Notes under the pieces: generated by a model
The model's database searches: none
What the model was told of the DNA's origin: nothing
What the model saw: only the letters and a program-made list of their open reading frames with translations
Part shown: in pieces, positions 1-8,510 of the stretch
How the letters are laid out: every line of letters begins with the position of its first letter
Position numbering within the stretch: position 1 is the stretch's first letter
Program-made: the position numbers and the translations under genes
Assembly: GCA_024196135.1 (NCBI GenBank)
Contig: JAMQCK010001183.1
Coordinates: 1 to 11,048 of the forward strand
From: Pleurotus ostreatus/Saccharomyces cerevisiae fusant
Taxonomy: Eukaryota > Opisthokonta
Reading direction: 5' to 3'
Length of the DNA stretch: 11,048 nt

Positions 1-645
1 CGCAGAGCAATTTCCAGCCACCGCGTTCGTCGTTAGGGGAGAGTTGCGCTGGGCTTTGTTGATGTTGACTGATCTGGCAACACACCGCTCGGTCCGTCGA
101 AACCGGCGCCAACCAGGCACCCCAAACTTCATTTTACAGACAAGGCGAAGAAGACCTTCATATTGACCACAAAACTATGTACGGTGCGACTGCGAGTACC
201 ACGGACTACCACGAACGCTCCACCGAAAAGTGTAGGACCGTGCTGTGGCCGTATGTGCAAGGGTGTGCCACCGTGATCCCAACCCAACGCGCGCTGTGTG
301 TGCGGCTTGCCATGCGCGCTGCGGCTCACCATGCGTGACCAAGCCGCGACGTGGCCGGCCTATACCAGTTGCCATCGATGGTAAGTGCATCGCACGCGGC
401 CCTGTGAATAGACCCGGCAGCACTCCGGAAGGTTATGGCGGCTCACTGCCAGCGGCTATAGACAATGGCTGGCAGCGAAGTCGCCTTTCAACATGTCCTT
501 GACTGCCCGAGCTGTTGCCGATGCATGCACTGGGCCGTTGCTGTTGCAGCTGCGCTGTTACCGGACCTATGGTCATACCACCTCGTTGCAGAACCTGTGG
601 TCGTCCATTGCAATCCCTGTTGTCCTTCATCGCGAAGGCATTGAC
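1..645. other. Left-edge region with no supported gene
   Basis: This stretch lies downstream of the minus-strand Dlt1 gene. Several short open frames exist on both strands, but none shows a domain, signal peptide, membrane helix or spliceable continuation that I recognise. Its right end probably carries the 3' untranslated part of Dlt1, although no clear polyadenylation hexamer is seen. A perfect 10-bp palindrome (CCATCGATGG) lies near 371-380; one such palindrome is unremarkable. The left end could hold the untranslated end of a neighbour outside the window. Confidence 0.5.
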
Positions 646-2321
646 TCAACGCGACGGCATCGACTCGACCGTCGATGGCGCGACCAACTGCGTCTCCGAG
701 GCCTCAAACATCTCCATCTCGCATTCGTGCAATCTAGAGACCAGGGTATGTCAGTGTCGTGTCAGAGTACGCCAGCGGCAACATCATCTCGACTCGTATC
801 AGAATAGCCCTCAAGGCTCGAGTTGATGCTGTCAGAGGGCACAGCGATGACCGTAACAAGAAAAATAGAGATGACTCTGAATGACGAACAACAAGATGAT
901 CATGAATGACCATGGTCCGTGAATGCCGTGAGTTTGCAGAGTGGCAGTGAAAGATGACGATGCACGCCCATTGATACCAAACGGGAAGCACAGACAGCAC
1001 AGACAAAAGGAACAGCCCACGCACGTTGTCATGATCTCTTCCAACGCCTGAATCCCTGACTCAAACTCCTCCTGCGTGGGTTCACGAGCTGAATGTCGCG
1101 CAATCTGGACATTGTCGTCAGCATACCCGCCTCCTCCTCCACCCCGACCGAACAAACAACCCCTCACCTGCACCGCCGCATCATACCAATGCAGCGCCGT
1201 CACCAGCTCCTCCTCGCCCACCTCCCCATTCTCGACCGCCCCATCGGGCCCCACGCGGATGCTCGGCTCGCGCGGGTTGGTGAGGAGGGGCAGGAGGAAC
1301 CGGAAGTGGTGCAGCATCCGAATGTGCGGGCGGAGCGGCGGGAGGGCGGGGATGACGACGCGGGCGAGGGCGTCTGGGGAGGGGTTAGTGAGGAGAGGAG
1401 GTTGGAAAGCATATGGGAGGGGAAAGGGGGGAGAGGGGGATGAGGAAAGGTAGGTGAATGAGCGAGACAGGGAAGAGAGAGGGGGAGGATAGGGAGAGAT
1501 AATAAACGCACCTAGTCTAGGTATGGTGTCGAGGAGCGCGCGGCGGAAATTGATACCTTCGTAAGGACCGCCTAGGAAGGACGATTAGTTGGAATATCTT
1601 GATTCATGGCTAAGTGGACGCACCTGGCTGTCCCCATCCTGGATGAATCACATCCTTGGGAAGGGACTCATGTGCGATGAGGCAAGTCCGGACGTATTCT
1701 TCCGTCATGTAGCGGTAGACTGGCTATATGTCCGGGGAGATGATTGCAGGTCAGGGTGGCGCATAGGGTTGATCGGCACACGGAGGGGGTTGGCATGCAG
1801 GGTAGGTTGGCGTGCAGGGTAGGTTGGCGCAGGGCAGGTATGAAGCGGAGGGGCAGGAAAGCTTCATCAGCTTCGGTCTAGCTAGCAGAAGACCGCTACA
1901 CGCACCCTCGGCACATCCCCCTTCCTCAGCATCCTATGCACCTTCGAGATTCGCGCGAGCCGCATCCGAACGGCGATCCGGCGCTGGAAGCAAAGCACCA
2001 GGGATACGACGACCTGAGGGGGATGTGTGAGCCTTCCGTCGCAAGGTGAGCCAGCTCAACTCTGGGGCAGGAAGCCGGTATCGCCAAGAAGGGTGGACTG
2101 CGATGACCCACGGCTCCTGCATAAGACGAGAAAGGCTAGCTACTCACCACAATCACATACGCCGCCAAAATCATCAGCGCGTCCGACCCTCGCTTCCTGT
2201 CCGCCGACTGCCGGAACGCCTGGCTGAGGAGCGCGACGCAGGAGAGGCCGGTGAGCATGAGCATGATGAGGACGAGGAGGATGTAGGCGAGCTGGGAGAG
2301 GAGGCGGGTGAGGGCGGACAT
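646..2321 (-). CDS. DLT1: Dlt1 (defect at low temperature protein 1) family membrane protein, 7 exons, 271 aa
   Basis: Exons on the minus strand, 5' to 3': 2321-2148, 2013-1906, 1723-1624, 1571-1512, 1373-1168, 1104-1025, 733-646. They total 816 nt with all phases consistent. The start has a good context (CACCATG) after a pyrimidine-rich leader. The protein has two N-terminal membrane helices (about residues 9-31 and 48-68) followed by a cytosolic-type domain. Family hallmarks seen are an EEYVRTCLIA block, LPKD..HPGWGQPGGPYEGI, FRRALLDTIP, an RPHIRMLHHFRFLLPLL block, HWYDAAVQIARHSAREPTQEEFE and a terminal LHECEMEMFE helix. Yeast DLT1 is known only by a cold-growth phenotype, so the biochemical role is unknown. 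An acidic, glycine-containing insert (TNPREPSIRV...GEEELV) precedes the HWYD block. The least certain junction is the last intron, 291 nt long, which could hide an alternative exon. Confidence 0.86.
1105..1167 (-). other. Dlt1 intron 5: 63 nt, in-frame and stop-free
   Basis: The intron starts GTGAGG and ends ..TCCAG, with a CTGAC branch-like site. Its length is a multiple of three and it contains no stop, so an open frame runs straight through it, adding a glycine-rich 21-residue stretch. It is called an intron because the family keeps HWYD-A-x-Q and the following IARHSAREPT contiguous. Retention would give an intact longer protein. Confidence 0.7.
1790..1838. repeat. 17-bp tandem repeat, about 2.9 copies, inside Dlt1 intron 2
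   Basis: The unit TTGGCRTGCAGGGTAGG occurs at 1790-1806 and 1807-1823, differing at one or two positions, followed by a shortened third copy at 1824-1838. It lies inside the 182-nt second intron of the Dlt1 gene (1724-1905) and probably accounts for part of that intron's unusual length. Confidence 0.85.
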
Positions 2322-2944
2322 GGTGGGTGGTGGGGGAGGGGTAGGGCGCTTGGCGGAGGGGAAGGGGTAGGGCGCTTGGCGGAGGGTATAGCGGGTGGAG
2401 GAAAGTGATGATCGTTTGTGAACGGGCAGGGTAGCTCGATGGGGAGGCAGCTTCGGCTGCAGTTTGATGCCTGCGGCGACGGTGGCGCGTCTGCGAGTCT
2501 GCGACCCGGACGCCAACAAGCGCCGATGACCGGATGGAGCAAGTCGACGAGGAAGGATCCGCACCAGACTCCCACGCTGCGCACCTTGAGCTTGACCGTC
2601 ATGTACTCAATCAAGACTCTTCATCGTCGTGCGTTTGACACAGCCATCTACTTGTTACCCTGAGCGCTTCCTTCGCTGCCGAACGCTTTTTCTGATGTTG
2701 GGATCTTCCCGAGCGTGCCAATTCTCCTCTGAGGGCAGGTCATCTTGGGTTTGAGATTCTGAGTTGTTGCGGAGGCGCCATGAAGCACTCCCTGTGAAGC
2801 TCCCTGTAGGCTCTCACGATGGCGACGGAACCCGTTGTTTTCGGGTCTGCGATGCGTTCACCTTCTTGTCAGTAATTTATTTACAGATGTACACTCATAA
2901 CCTCCATCCATCCTCGCGCGGTGTGCGTCTAGCTCACTCACGCT
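2322..2944. promoter_or_regulatory. Divergent intergenic region between DLT1 and membrane-protein copy 1
   Basis: The two genes are transcribed away from each other, so this 623-bp stretch holds both promoters and both 5' leaders. Next to the Dlt1 start it is very purine-rich on the plus strand (CT-rich in the Dlt1 sense), as is common in fungal leaders. The right half, from about 2569, is recognisably related to the flank upstream of the second paralogue. An AT-rich patch (TAATTTATTT, about 2873-2882) about 65 bp before the 2945 start is a weak TATA-like candidate. No open frame in it is convincing. Confidence 0.5.
2337..2386. repeat. 26-bp tandem duplication in the DLT1 5' leader/promoter
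   Basis: AGGGGTAGGGCGCTTGGCGG with its following GAGGG begins at 2337 and again at 2363, a period of 26 bp with about 24 identical bases. It lies 16-65 bp upstream of the DLT1 start codon, so it is in the 5' untranslated leader or core promoter. It could come from replication slippage or could double a protein-binding site; the sequence does not say which. Confidence 0.9.
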
Positions 2945-5371
2945 ATGCCTTCGGCTGGCCGTCCTCATGGCCGTGGACCTCTCTCTCAGCCTAGCTGGGA
3001 TACGATGCAAGGTGTGTTCATCTAACGCCCTCTTGCGTCCCGAGAACTGATGCAATGCGACCAGCCAAGGCGGGGAGGTTCGTGTCCTCCCTCAGCGAGA
3101 ACTTCCGTCAAGCCAGGTTTCTACGCCGACTGTCATACGCCATGCACATCTTCCTGGTCATCATGCACGTAACGCTCCTTATCATCTGTCTCCTGCACCT
3201 CGAGGAGAACGTCGTGGTCCCGCTCACCGACAACGACTCGTTCGGCGATCTCACGTCCACTGCCGTCACCGTGTCGGCCACCCTCTTCGCGACGGTATGT
3301 GCAATGGCAACTATCCTTTGCGGGGGTACTGATGCTTCAATCGCGAAGTTCTACGGCGCCCTGCTCATCTGGATGACCCAAAGACTCGCTTTGCGTCGTC
3401 TGCTCACTAGCCAACAAACACTCACTGCGATGCACGACGAGTTCAACTCCTGGATTGGCTTGGGGTCCGCCCTCATGACCCTATATGGACAGACCAGAAT
3501 ACGCAGCGCTGTCGGCTCCATCTCCTGCATCGCAAGCTATCTCGTGAATGCCGCTATTCTGCACGTCACAATTCCGGCCATGTTCTCGCTGCAGGTCGGA
3601 ACTCTGCTTCATTCAGCGGACGTCACCAGTCTCGCAGCGTATCCGCGTATAGACCACATATTTGAGTATGTTCTTTCGTTGCGGTGGCGTACATAGACTG
3701 ACGACTCATCCCCTTTCAGTGTGAGGGCAGACTGGAGGAACTCGGACAACTACCTACTTGGCACTCTTCTCAGCGATGCCTCGAGCCTATTGCCCTACGT
3801 TGCGCTCACGGATGCTCATCAAACTGTCGGTCTGGACGGCGCGACGATGTACGACCAATTGCTGGTCACCGACGGCAACGGCACCGTGTTTCTCGAGGCG
3901 ACGACATTCAACGTGACCTGCGGCACACTGGATGATCTGACATTCGTGGAGGAAAAGGTCACGCCGGAGGATAACAGACTACCAACGTACAACGTCTCCC
4001 ACGTTTATCCGAACGGCACTCTCCAAACAAACGTCGTGCTCAAGTATATATATCGTAAGTCATTCCCCTTTTCGCGGCGGTCTCCCGCATGGAAGAAGCC
4101 CAACAGTCAACAACACCATGGTTCTGGGATTCCGCAGTAAGGGTCCCTTCGACTCGACCCCGGACCTCAACCGCACCTTCTATCTGTACGGCACCTTCGA
4201 CCTCGAGGATTTCGCCGGTACCCTCGTGCCCAACTTGACGCTAACCTATGGGCGCACTACGACGAACATAACGATCGTGGGCTGCGACCTCTATAGCTAC
4301 AACCACACGGTCGAGGTCTCGCGCACGACGCGCCTGGCTCTGGACGGGCAAATACCGCCATTGCGCGAAAGCTCGACCCTTTCGGTGTGGCAGCCGCAAG
4401 ATGTCGTCGAACCAGAAGATCTGAACATTTTGGACCTGGTAAGTCGTCGCTTCTGCTACACAAGCGAAGCGTGCCCAATGTCTTGCAGTGGAGCACGGGC
4501 GTGCAAAGCCAGTATACGACCAGCGATTACTATGGAGGAAGTAACCGGCTGGGCTTCATGGAGAAGTACGTTATCTACGCCACATGATCTCCATAAGCCA
4601 TGACATCGATGACGTTCGCACAGATACCTCATCACCTGTCTGGACCTCGACCTGAACAAGGAAGCGCTCGGTGATGCGCGCGGTCGTGTCCTACTCTCCG
4701 AGGTTGAGAATGCCCTGAGCCGGCTGGCAGCATCTTACTTCTGGTCTTGTGAGTCTCGTATTTCCTCTGCTTGTGCGCTGAGTCGTTGAGCAGCCGCGCA
4801 GTCAACCAGGTAAACAAGCAAGACCGATATTCTATTCGGCGCGAGAAGACCGTGCCCGTCACTCGTCCGGAAGTCGTCCTACGGTTGCACGTACGTCTTC
4901 GTCTATATCGTTTTTCGCAAGGCGCTAACTCCGTCACAGCTGAGTTTCGTACCCGTTTTCGTTGGTCTCATCGTTTCCCTCCTCCTGATGTTGACGAATG
5001 CGCTTCTCGTCCGCCCGCGCGAATCCCGCACCGTAGGGGCAGTCGACATCCTGGACTCCCTCGGGCTGCTCCAAATTATCTGGTTCGTCCGCGGTCGTCC
5101 TGAGGTGTTGAGCACCATCGGTCGTGTCGAGAATCCGAACGACGATGACCTCCGTCTCGTTGGCATGTTCGCCATGCAGCCCGACGTTCGGGCATCGTTG
5201 CGTCCCTCCGCCGGTGGGGAGGCGGCCTTCATGCAGGGGCATCTATCATCGGAGCCGTTGACGCCTACATATAAGTGGCAAGAGGACGACAATCAACTGT
5301 CCCCGACGCCTACACTCTCGGGCTCAGATTGGGGGAATCAGAAACCATACGAGGAACCTAGCAGATACTAG
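2945..5371 (+). CDS. Tandem membrane glycoprotein, copy 1; unknown family, 9 exons, 667 aa
   Basis: Exons: 2945-3011, 3065-3294, 3349-3665, 3720-4054, 4107-4438, 4489-4565, 4624-4748, 4802-4890, 4940-5371 (2004 nt, introns 49-58 nt). I do not recognise the family. Predicted helices are near residues 47-68, 86-108, 152-176 and 525-548. Arginine clusters before helix 1 (RQARFLRR), after helix 2 (RLALRRLL) and after helix 4 (RPRESR) favour both ends in the cytosol. Residues of about 177-524 would then be lumenal or extracellular, matching the nine N-x-S/T sequons found there (such as FNVTC, LNRTF, YNHTV). The 119-residue tail starts with a conserved LDSLGLLQIIWFVRGRPEVL block and ends acidic and Ser/Thr/Pro-rich. 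The start is set by exon 1, whose product (MPSAGRPHGRG..SWDTMQ) matches exon 1 of copy 2; the ATG at 3055 lies inside intron 1. Confidence 0.85.
3295..3348 (+). other. Copy 1 intron 2: 54 nt, in-frame and stop-free
   Basis: The intron starts GTATGT and ends CGAAG. It is called an intron because copy 2 has an intron at exactly this point (6394-6445) and the proteins align across the junction (TLFAT/FYGALLIW against TIFAT/IYGALLIW). In copy 1 the intron keeps the frame and has no stop, so retention would insert 18 residues into helix 2. In copy 2 the equivalent intron is 52 nt and contains an in-frame stop. Confidence 0.75.
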
Positions 5372-6048
5372 TGCATACTTGCCGAACTCGATCTTGGCAT
5401 CAATTCCTTTCTATACTATTCACTCCTTACTGTAGATTGAAGACCGAATATTTCGAGATACCTGCTTGTGGACTTCTCATGTTTTGCGGTCTCGGGTTGT
5501 ATGTACATACCTCTTGCAAATATTCGCGCTTTGTCCGGTATGAGGTCGGTCAGGACGCTCTACGGCGATGAGCTCAAGGCTCAAGGCTATACAAGCTCGG
5601 CACAGGGAAAGGATGTATACATGAGCAGAGGTCCAGGCCATAGCAGCAACGCTACAAGCGCTGATGTCTAGATGGAGAAAAGCGAAAACAAGAAGGTCCC
5701 GTTTACATTCCCACGCTGCGCGCCTTGTACTCAACCGCCATATCGACTCTATCAGCAATCATCTTGGCCTCCTCCAACAGGGCGGTGAACAAGGCTGAGC
5801 TCGTCGTGAGCGCTCGAAGGAGCCCCCATCGTTAGCCCATAGAGACCCTGCATGCTGAGGCGCTGCGAAGAAGTCATGTCATGGGTTACGAAGCCCGTTT
5901 GTACTCCGTCTGCGACGCTTCCGTGGTGCAGGACCGTAATTTTCGAACCACCTCGCGAATGTGGAGGATACTCATAACCCGCGTCCCCTCGGATTCGCAG
6001 CCCTTCTCGAGTAAAGGTCCGTGCGTGTCGCTCATATACACGTGGGGC
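5372..6048. promoter_or_regulatory. Intergenic region between the two paralogues
   Basis: The first 60-70 bp, after the copy 1 stop, are the duplicated 3' flank. The rest, from about 5709, is the promoter and leader of copy 2 and is related to the flank of copy 1. The shared ACTCATAACC (5970-5979) lies 79 bp before the copy 2 start, against 53 bp for 2892-2901 before the copy 1 start. No convincing TATA box is seen. Plus-strand open frames are not supported. A weak minus-strand coding-like signal is listed separately. Confidence 0.45.
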
Positions 6049-6050
6049 AT
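5703..6050 (-). other. Weak coding-like signal on the minus strand, possible small gene or relic
   Basis: A 54-codon minus-strand frame runs from an ATG at 6050-6048 to a stop at 5888-5886. A second frame ends at a TAA at 5705-5703 and encodes a plausible charged helix (ALLEEAKMIADRVDMAVEYK, then ARSVGM). They can be joined in phase by a 90-nt intron (5889-5800) with donor GTAACC, a CTAAC branch site and a poor GAG acceptor, giving about 85 aa. Against it: its ATG would overlap the copy 2 start, and the aligned flank of copy 1 has early stops. Chance open frames are the simpler explanation. Confidence 0.15.
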
Positions 6051-8510
6051 GCATGCAGCAGCAAGTCCACCGCGCGGACCTCGCCCGCAATCAAGTTGGG
6101 ACTCTGTCCAAGGTGCGCTCGCATCAGCCTATTGCAAGTGAGCTATTCTGAGTACCACGCAAACAGCCAAGGCGGGGAACTTCGTGACCTCTCTCAGTGA
6201 GAACTTCCGGCAAGCTCGTTTTCTGCGCCGATTATCGTATGCCATGCACATAATACTTGTCTTGACACACGTTACACTGCTCGTCGTCTGCCTTCTTCAT
6301 TTGGAGGAGAACGTCGTAGTCCAACTCTCCGACGAATCTTTCGGCGACCTGACATCCACTGCGGTCACCGTCTCGGCGACGATCTTTGCAACAGTCAGTA
6401 GCGTTTTCTCGCTACAGCACGGGATCTGAGTGCTCAATTGCGCAGATCTATGGCGCATTGCTCATCTGGATGACCCAACGGCTCGCCTTACGCCGTCTGC
6501 TCACGAGCCAGCAAACCCTGACCGCCATGCACGACGAGTTCAACTCCTGGATCGGTCTGGGCTCCGCACTCATGACCCTGTACGGACAATCAAGGATTCG
6601 CAGTACGATCGGCTCCATCTCGCTCATTACAAGCTATCTCGTCAACGCCGCTATCCTGCACGTCACTATCCCTGCCATGTTCTCTTTGCAGGTCGGAACT
6701 CAGCTTCAACCAGCCGAGGTGACCAGCTTAGCCGCTTATCCAAGGGTAGACCATATGTTCAGGTGTGTTTCTTCGCTGCCGCGCCGTCCATCGTCTGATG
6801 ACTCATTCCTTTTCAGCACCATGGCTGACCGGACTAACATAGAGGGTCATCTCCTTACTACTCTGCTCAGCGACGCTTCCAGCCTGCTGCCCTACGTTGC
6901 ACTCTCCGAACCACATCAGACCGTTGGCCTAGACGGTGCCACAATGTACGACCAGTTGCTGGTCAATGATGGCAACGGTACGGTCTCTCTCGAGGCGACG
7001 ACCTTCAACGTGACCTGCGGAACACTCAACGACCTGACAATTGTGGACGACGGAAGAAAGGGGGATGAAAGTACGATACCAGAATACAACATCACTCATC
7101 AGTATGCGAACGGCACTCAGCAAGCGAATGTTGTGCTTAAGTATATATACCGTAAGTTGTATGACGTTTCCTCTAGCCGCGGATGTTGCTAAATCCAAAC
7201 TTTCAGTCAACAACACTATGGTGCTGGGATTTCGCAAGAAAAGTACCTACGATCCGTCCCCGGGACTCAACCGCACGTTCTATTTGTACGGCAGCTTCGA
7301 TCTCGAGGATTCAGCGGGCACCCAGCTACCCAATTTCACGCTGCCGTATGGGCGCCTCTCCACGAACATATCAATCGTTGGCTGCGACCTCTATAGTCAC
7401 AACCACACTGTCGAGGTCTCACGCACAACGCGCCTGGCTCTGGACGGGCAGATTCCACCATTGCGCACTAGCTCGGCGTTCTCGGCATGGCAGCCCCAGG
7501 ACGCCGTTGCATCAGAGGATTTCAACATCTTGGACTTGGTATGTCGTTGCCTTACTCTGGGAAGAAGCCGTTCTCATTGCCCCTCAGTGGAGCACAGGCG
7601 TCCAGAGCCAGTATACGACCAGCGACTATTACGGAGGAAGTAACCGGCTTGGTTTCATGGAAAAGTACGTGCACTGCATAGCTGCATGCGCCACAACATC
7701 GACGACGTTCACGCAGGTACCTCATCACCTGTTTGGATCTGGATTTGAACAAGGGCGGGCAGGTCGCGCGTGGTCGCGTTGGACTCTCCGACGTTAAGAA
7801 TGCTCTGAGCCGGCTGGCGGCATCGTACTTCTGGTCTTGTCAGTCCTGTCCTTTCTCGTACGGCGGAGTGCTGAGCGACCTTGCAGTCAACCAGGTCAAC
7901 AAGCAAGATCGGTATTCCATTCGACGCGACAAGAAGACACCCGTCACTCGTCCTGAAGTTGTACTACGATTGCACGTGCGTCCGCCCATATATCGCGCTT
8001 ACATGACTTGACTTGACCACAGCTAAGTCCCGTACCCGTTCTCGCTGGTCTCATCGTCTCCCTCTTCTTGATGATGACTAATGCGCTACTCGTACGCCCG
8101 CGCGAATCCCGTACCGTCGGGGCAGTCGACGTCCTAGATTCGCTCGGTCTTCTGCAAATCATTTGGTTCGTCCGTGGTCGTCCAGAGGTGCTGAGCACGA
8201 TTGGTCGCGTTGAGGACCCGAACGAGGACGACCTCCGTCTTGTGGGCATGTTCGTCATGCAGCCCGATGTTCGTGCATCACTACAGCCTTCTGGCGGGCA
8301 TGCGACTTTCGCACAGGGGCATCTGTCGTCCGAGCCGTCGACGCCCACGTACAAATGGACGGAGGACGACACGCAATTATCCCCAACGCCTACACTTTCC
8401 CATTCGGATTGGGTGAATCACAAGGAGTACGAGGAACCCAGCCGATAGTAGCGCCTTACCTGATCGACTTGTGCCATGCTTTCCTTCCTATACCATGCAC
8501 TTCTTGACCG
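5709..8510 (+). repeat. Tandem duplication, unit 2 (flank + gene copy 2)
   Basis: Partner of the unit at about 2569-5432, offset about 3.1 kb. Coding exons align along their whole length, with single-codon gaps only in exons 1, 2, 7 and 9. Introns keep position and phase but little sequence beyond the splice and branch sites. This pattern indicates an old duplication with purifying selection on both proteins. Confidence 0.8.
6049..8448 (+). CDS. Tandem membrane glycoprotein, copy 2; unknown family, 9 exons, 662 aa
   Basis: Exons: 6049-6112, 6167-6393, 6446-6762, 6817-7151, 7207-7538, 7588-7664, 7717-7838, 7887-7975, 8023-8448 (1989 nt, introns 47-55 nt). Architecture matches copy 1: N-terminal Arg-rich segment, three helices, ectodomain with nine sequons (for example DGNGTV, YNITH, LNRTF, NISI), fourth helix near 522-545 and a 117-residue tail. 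Aligned by eye, exon 3 is about 88% identical to copy 1 and the start of the ectodomain (exon 4) about 70%. The start is the ATG at 6049, because its product (MHAAASPPRGPRPQSSWDSVQ) aligns with exon 1 of copy 1. The frame is open further upstream to an ATG at 5881, but similarity to copy 1 stops at 6049. Two donors are GTCAGT (introns 2 and 7), weaker than those of copy 1. No break is seen, so it appears functional. Confidence 0.85.

Larger units (their letters stand above)
2569..5432 (+). repeat. Tandem duplication, unit 1 (flank + gene copy 1)
   Basis: Unit 1 of an old tandem duplication whose partner is about 5709-8510. The genes are strongly conserved. The 5' flanks keep ordered blocks: 2569-2598 with 5709-5738, 2767-2785 with 5852-5870, 2821-2855 with 5884-5918 and 2892-2901 with 5970-5979. 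The 3' flanks share a stretch around CTATACNATNCACT, 40-60 bp after the stop. Boundaries are approximate because flank similarity fades gradually. No mobile-element termini are seen at the edges. Confidence 0.8.

Noticed and set aside
245..502. Plus-strand 85-codon frame rich in cysteine
   Set aside because: It has several Cys pairs but no signal peptide, no recognisable motif, no spliced extension and a weak start context. A GC-rich region gives such frames by chance.
832..1317. Minus-strand 161-codon single frame
   Set aside because: It is Dlt1 exons 5 and 6 plus the stop-free intron 5 and a run into intron 6, not a separate gene.
1200..1511. Low-complexity Ser/Pro frames across the Dlt1 exon 4-5 region
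   Set aside because: They come from the purine/pyrimidine-biased intron 4 (1374-1511) and the wrong frame of exon 5.
5752..6090. Minus-strand 112-codon frame overlapping the copy 2 first exon
   Set aside because: No domain or conserved counterpart upstream of copy 1. It covers the flank and the antisense of exon 1, so it is most likely a chance frame.
7944..8372. Antisense frame of 142 codons over the last exon of copy 2, with a similar one of 129 codons at 4903-5292
   Set aside because: They look conserved as a pair only because the sense exons are conserved. Both are shadows of the GC-rich coding strand.
2569..8510. Transposon-mediated origin of the tandem duplication
   Set aside because: No terminal inverted repeats, long terminal repeats, target-site duplications or transposase/reverse-transcriptase fragments are visible. 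All introns are kept, so it is not retroposition; unequal crossing-over is the simpler origin.
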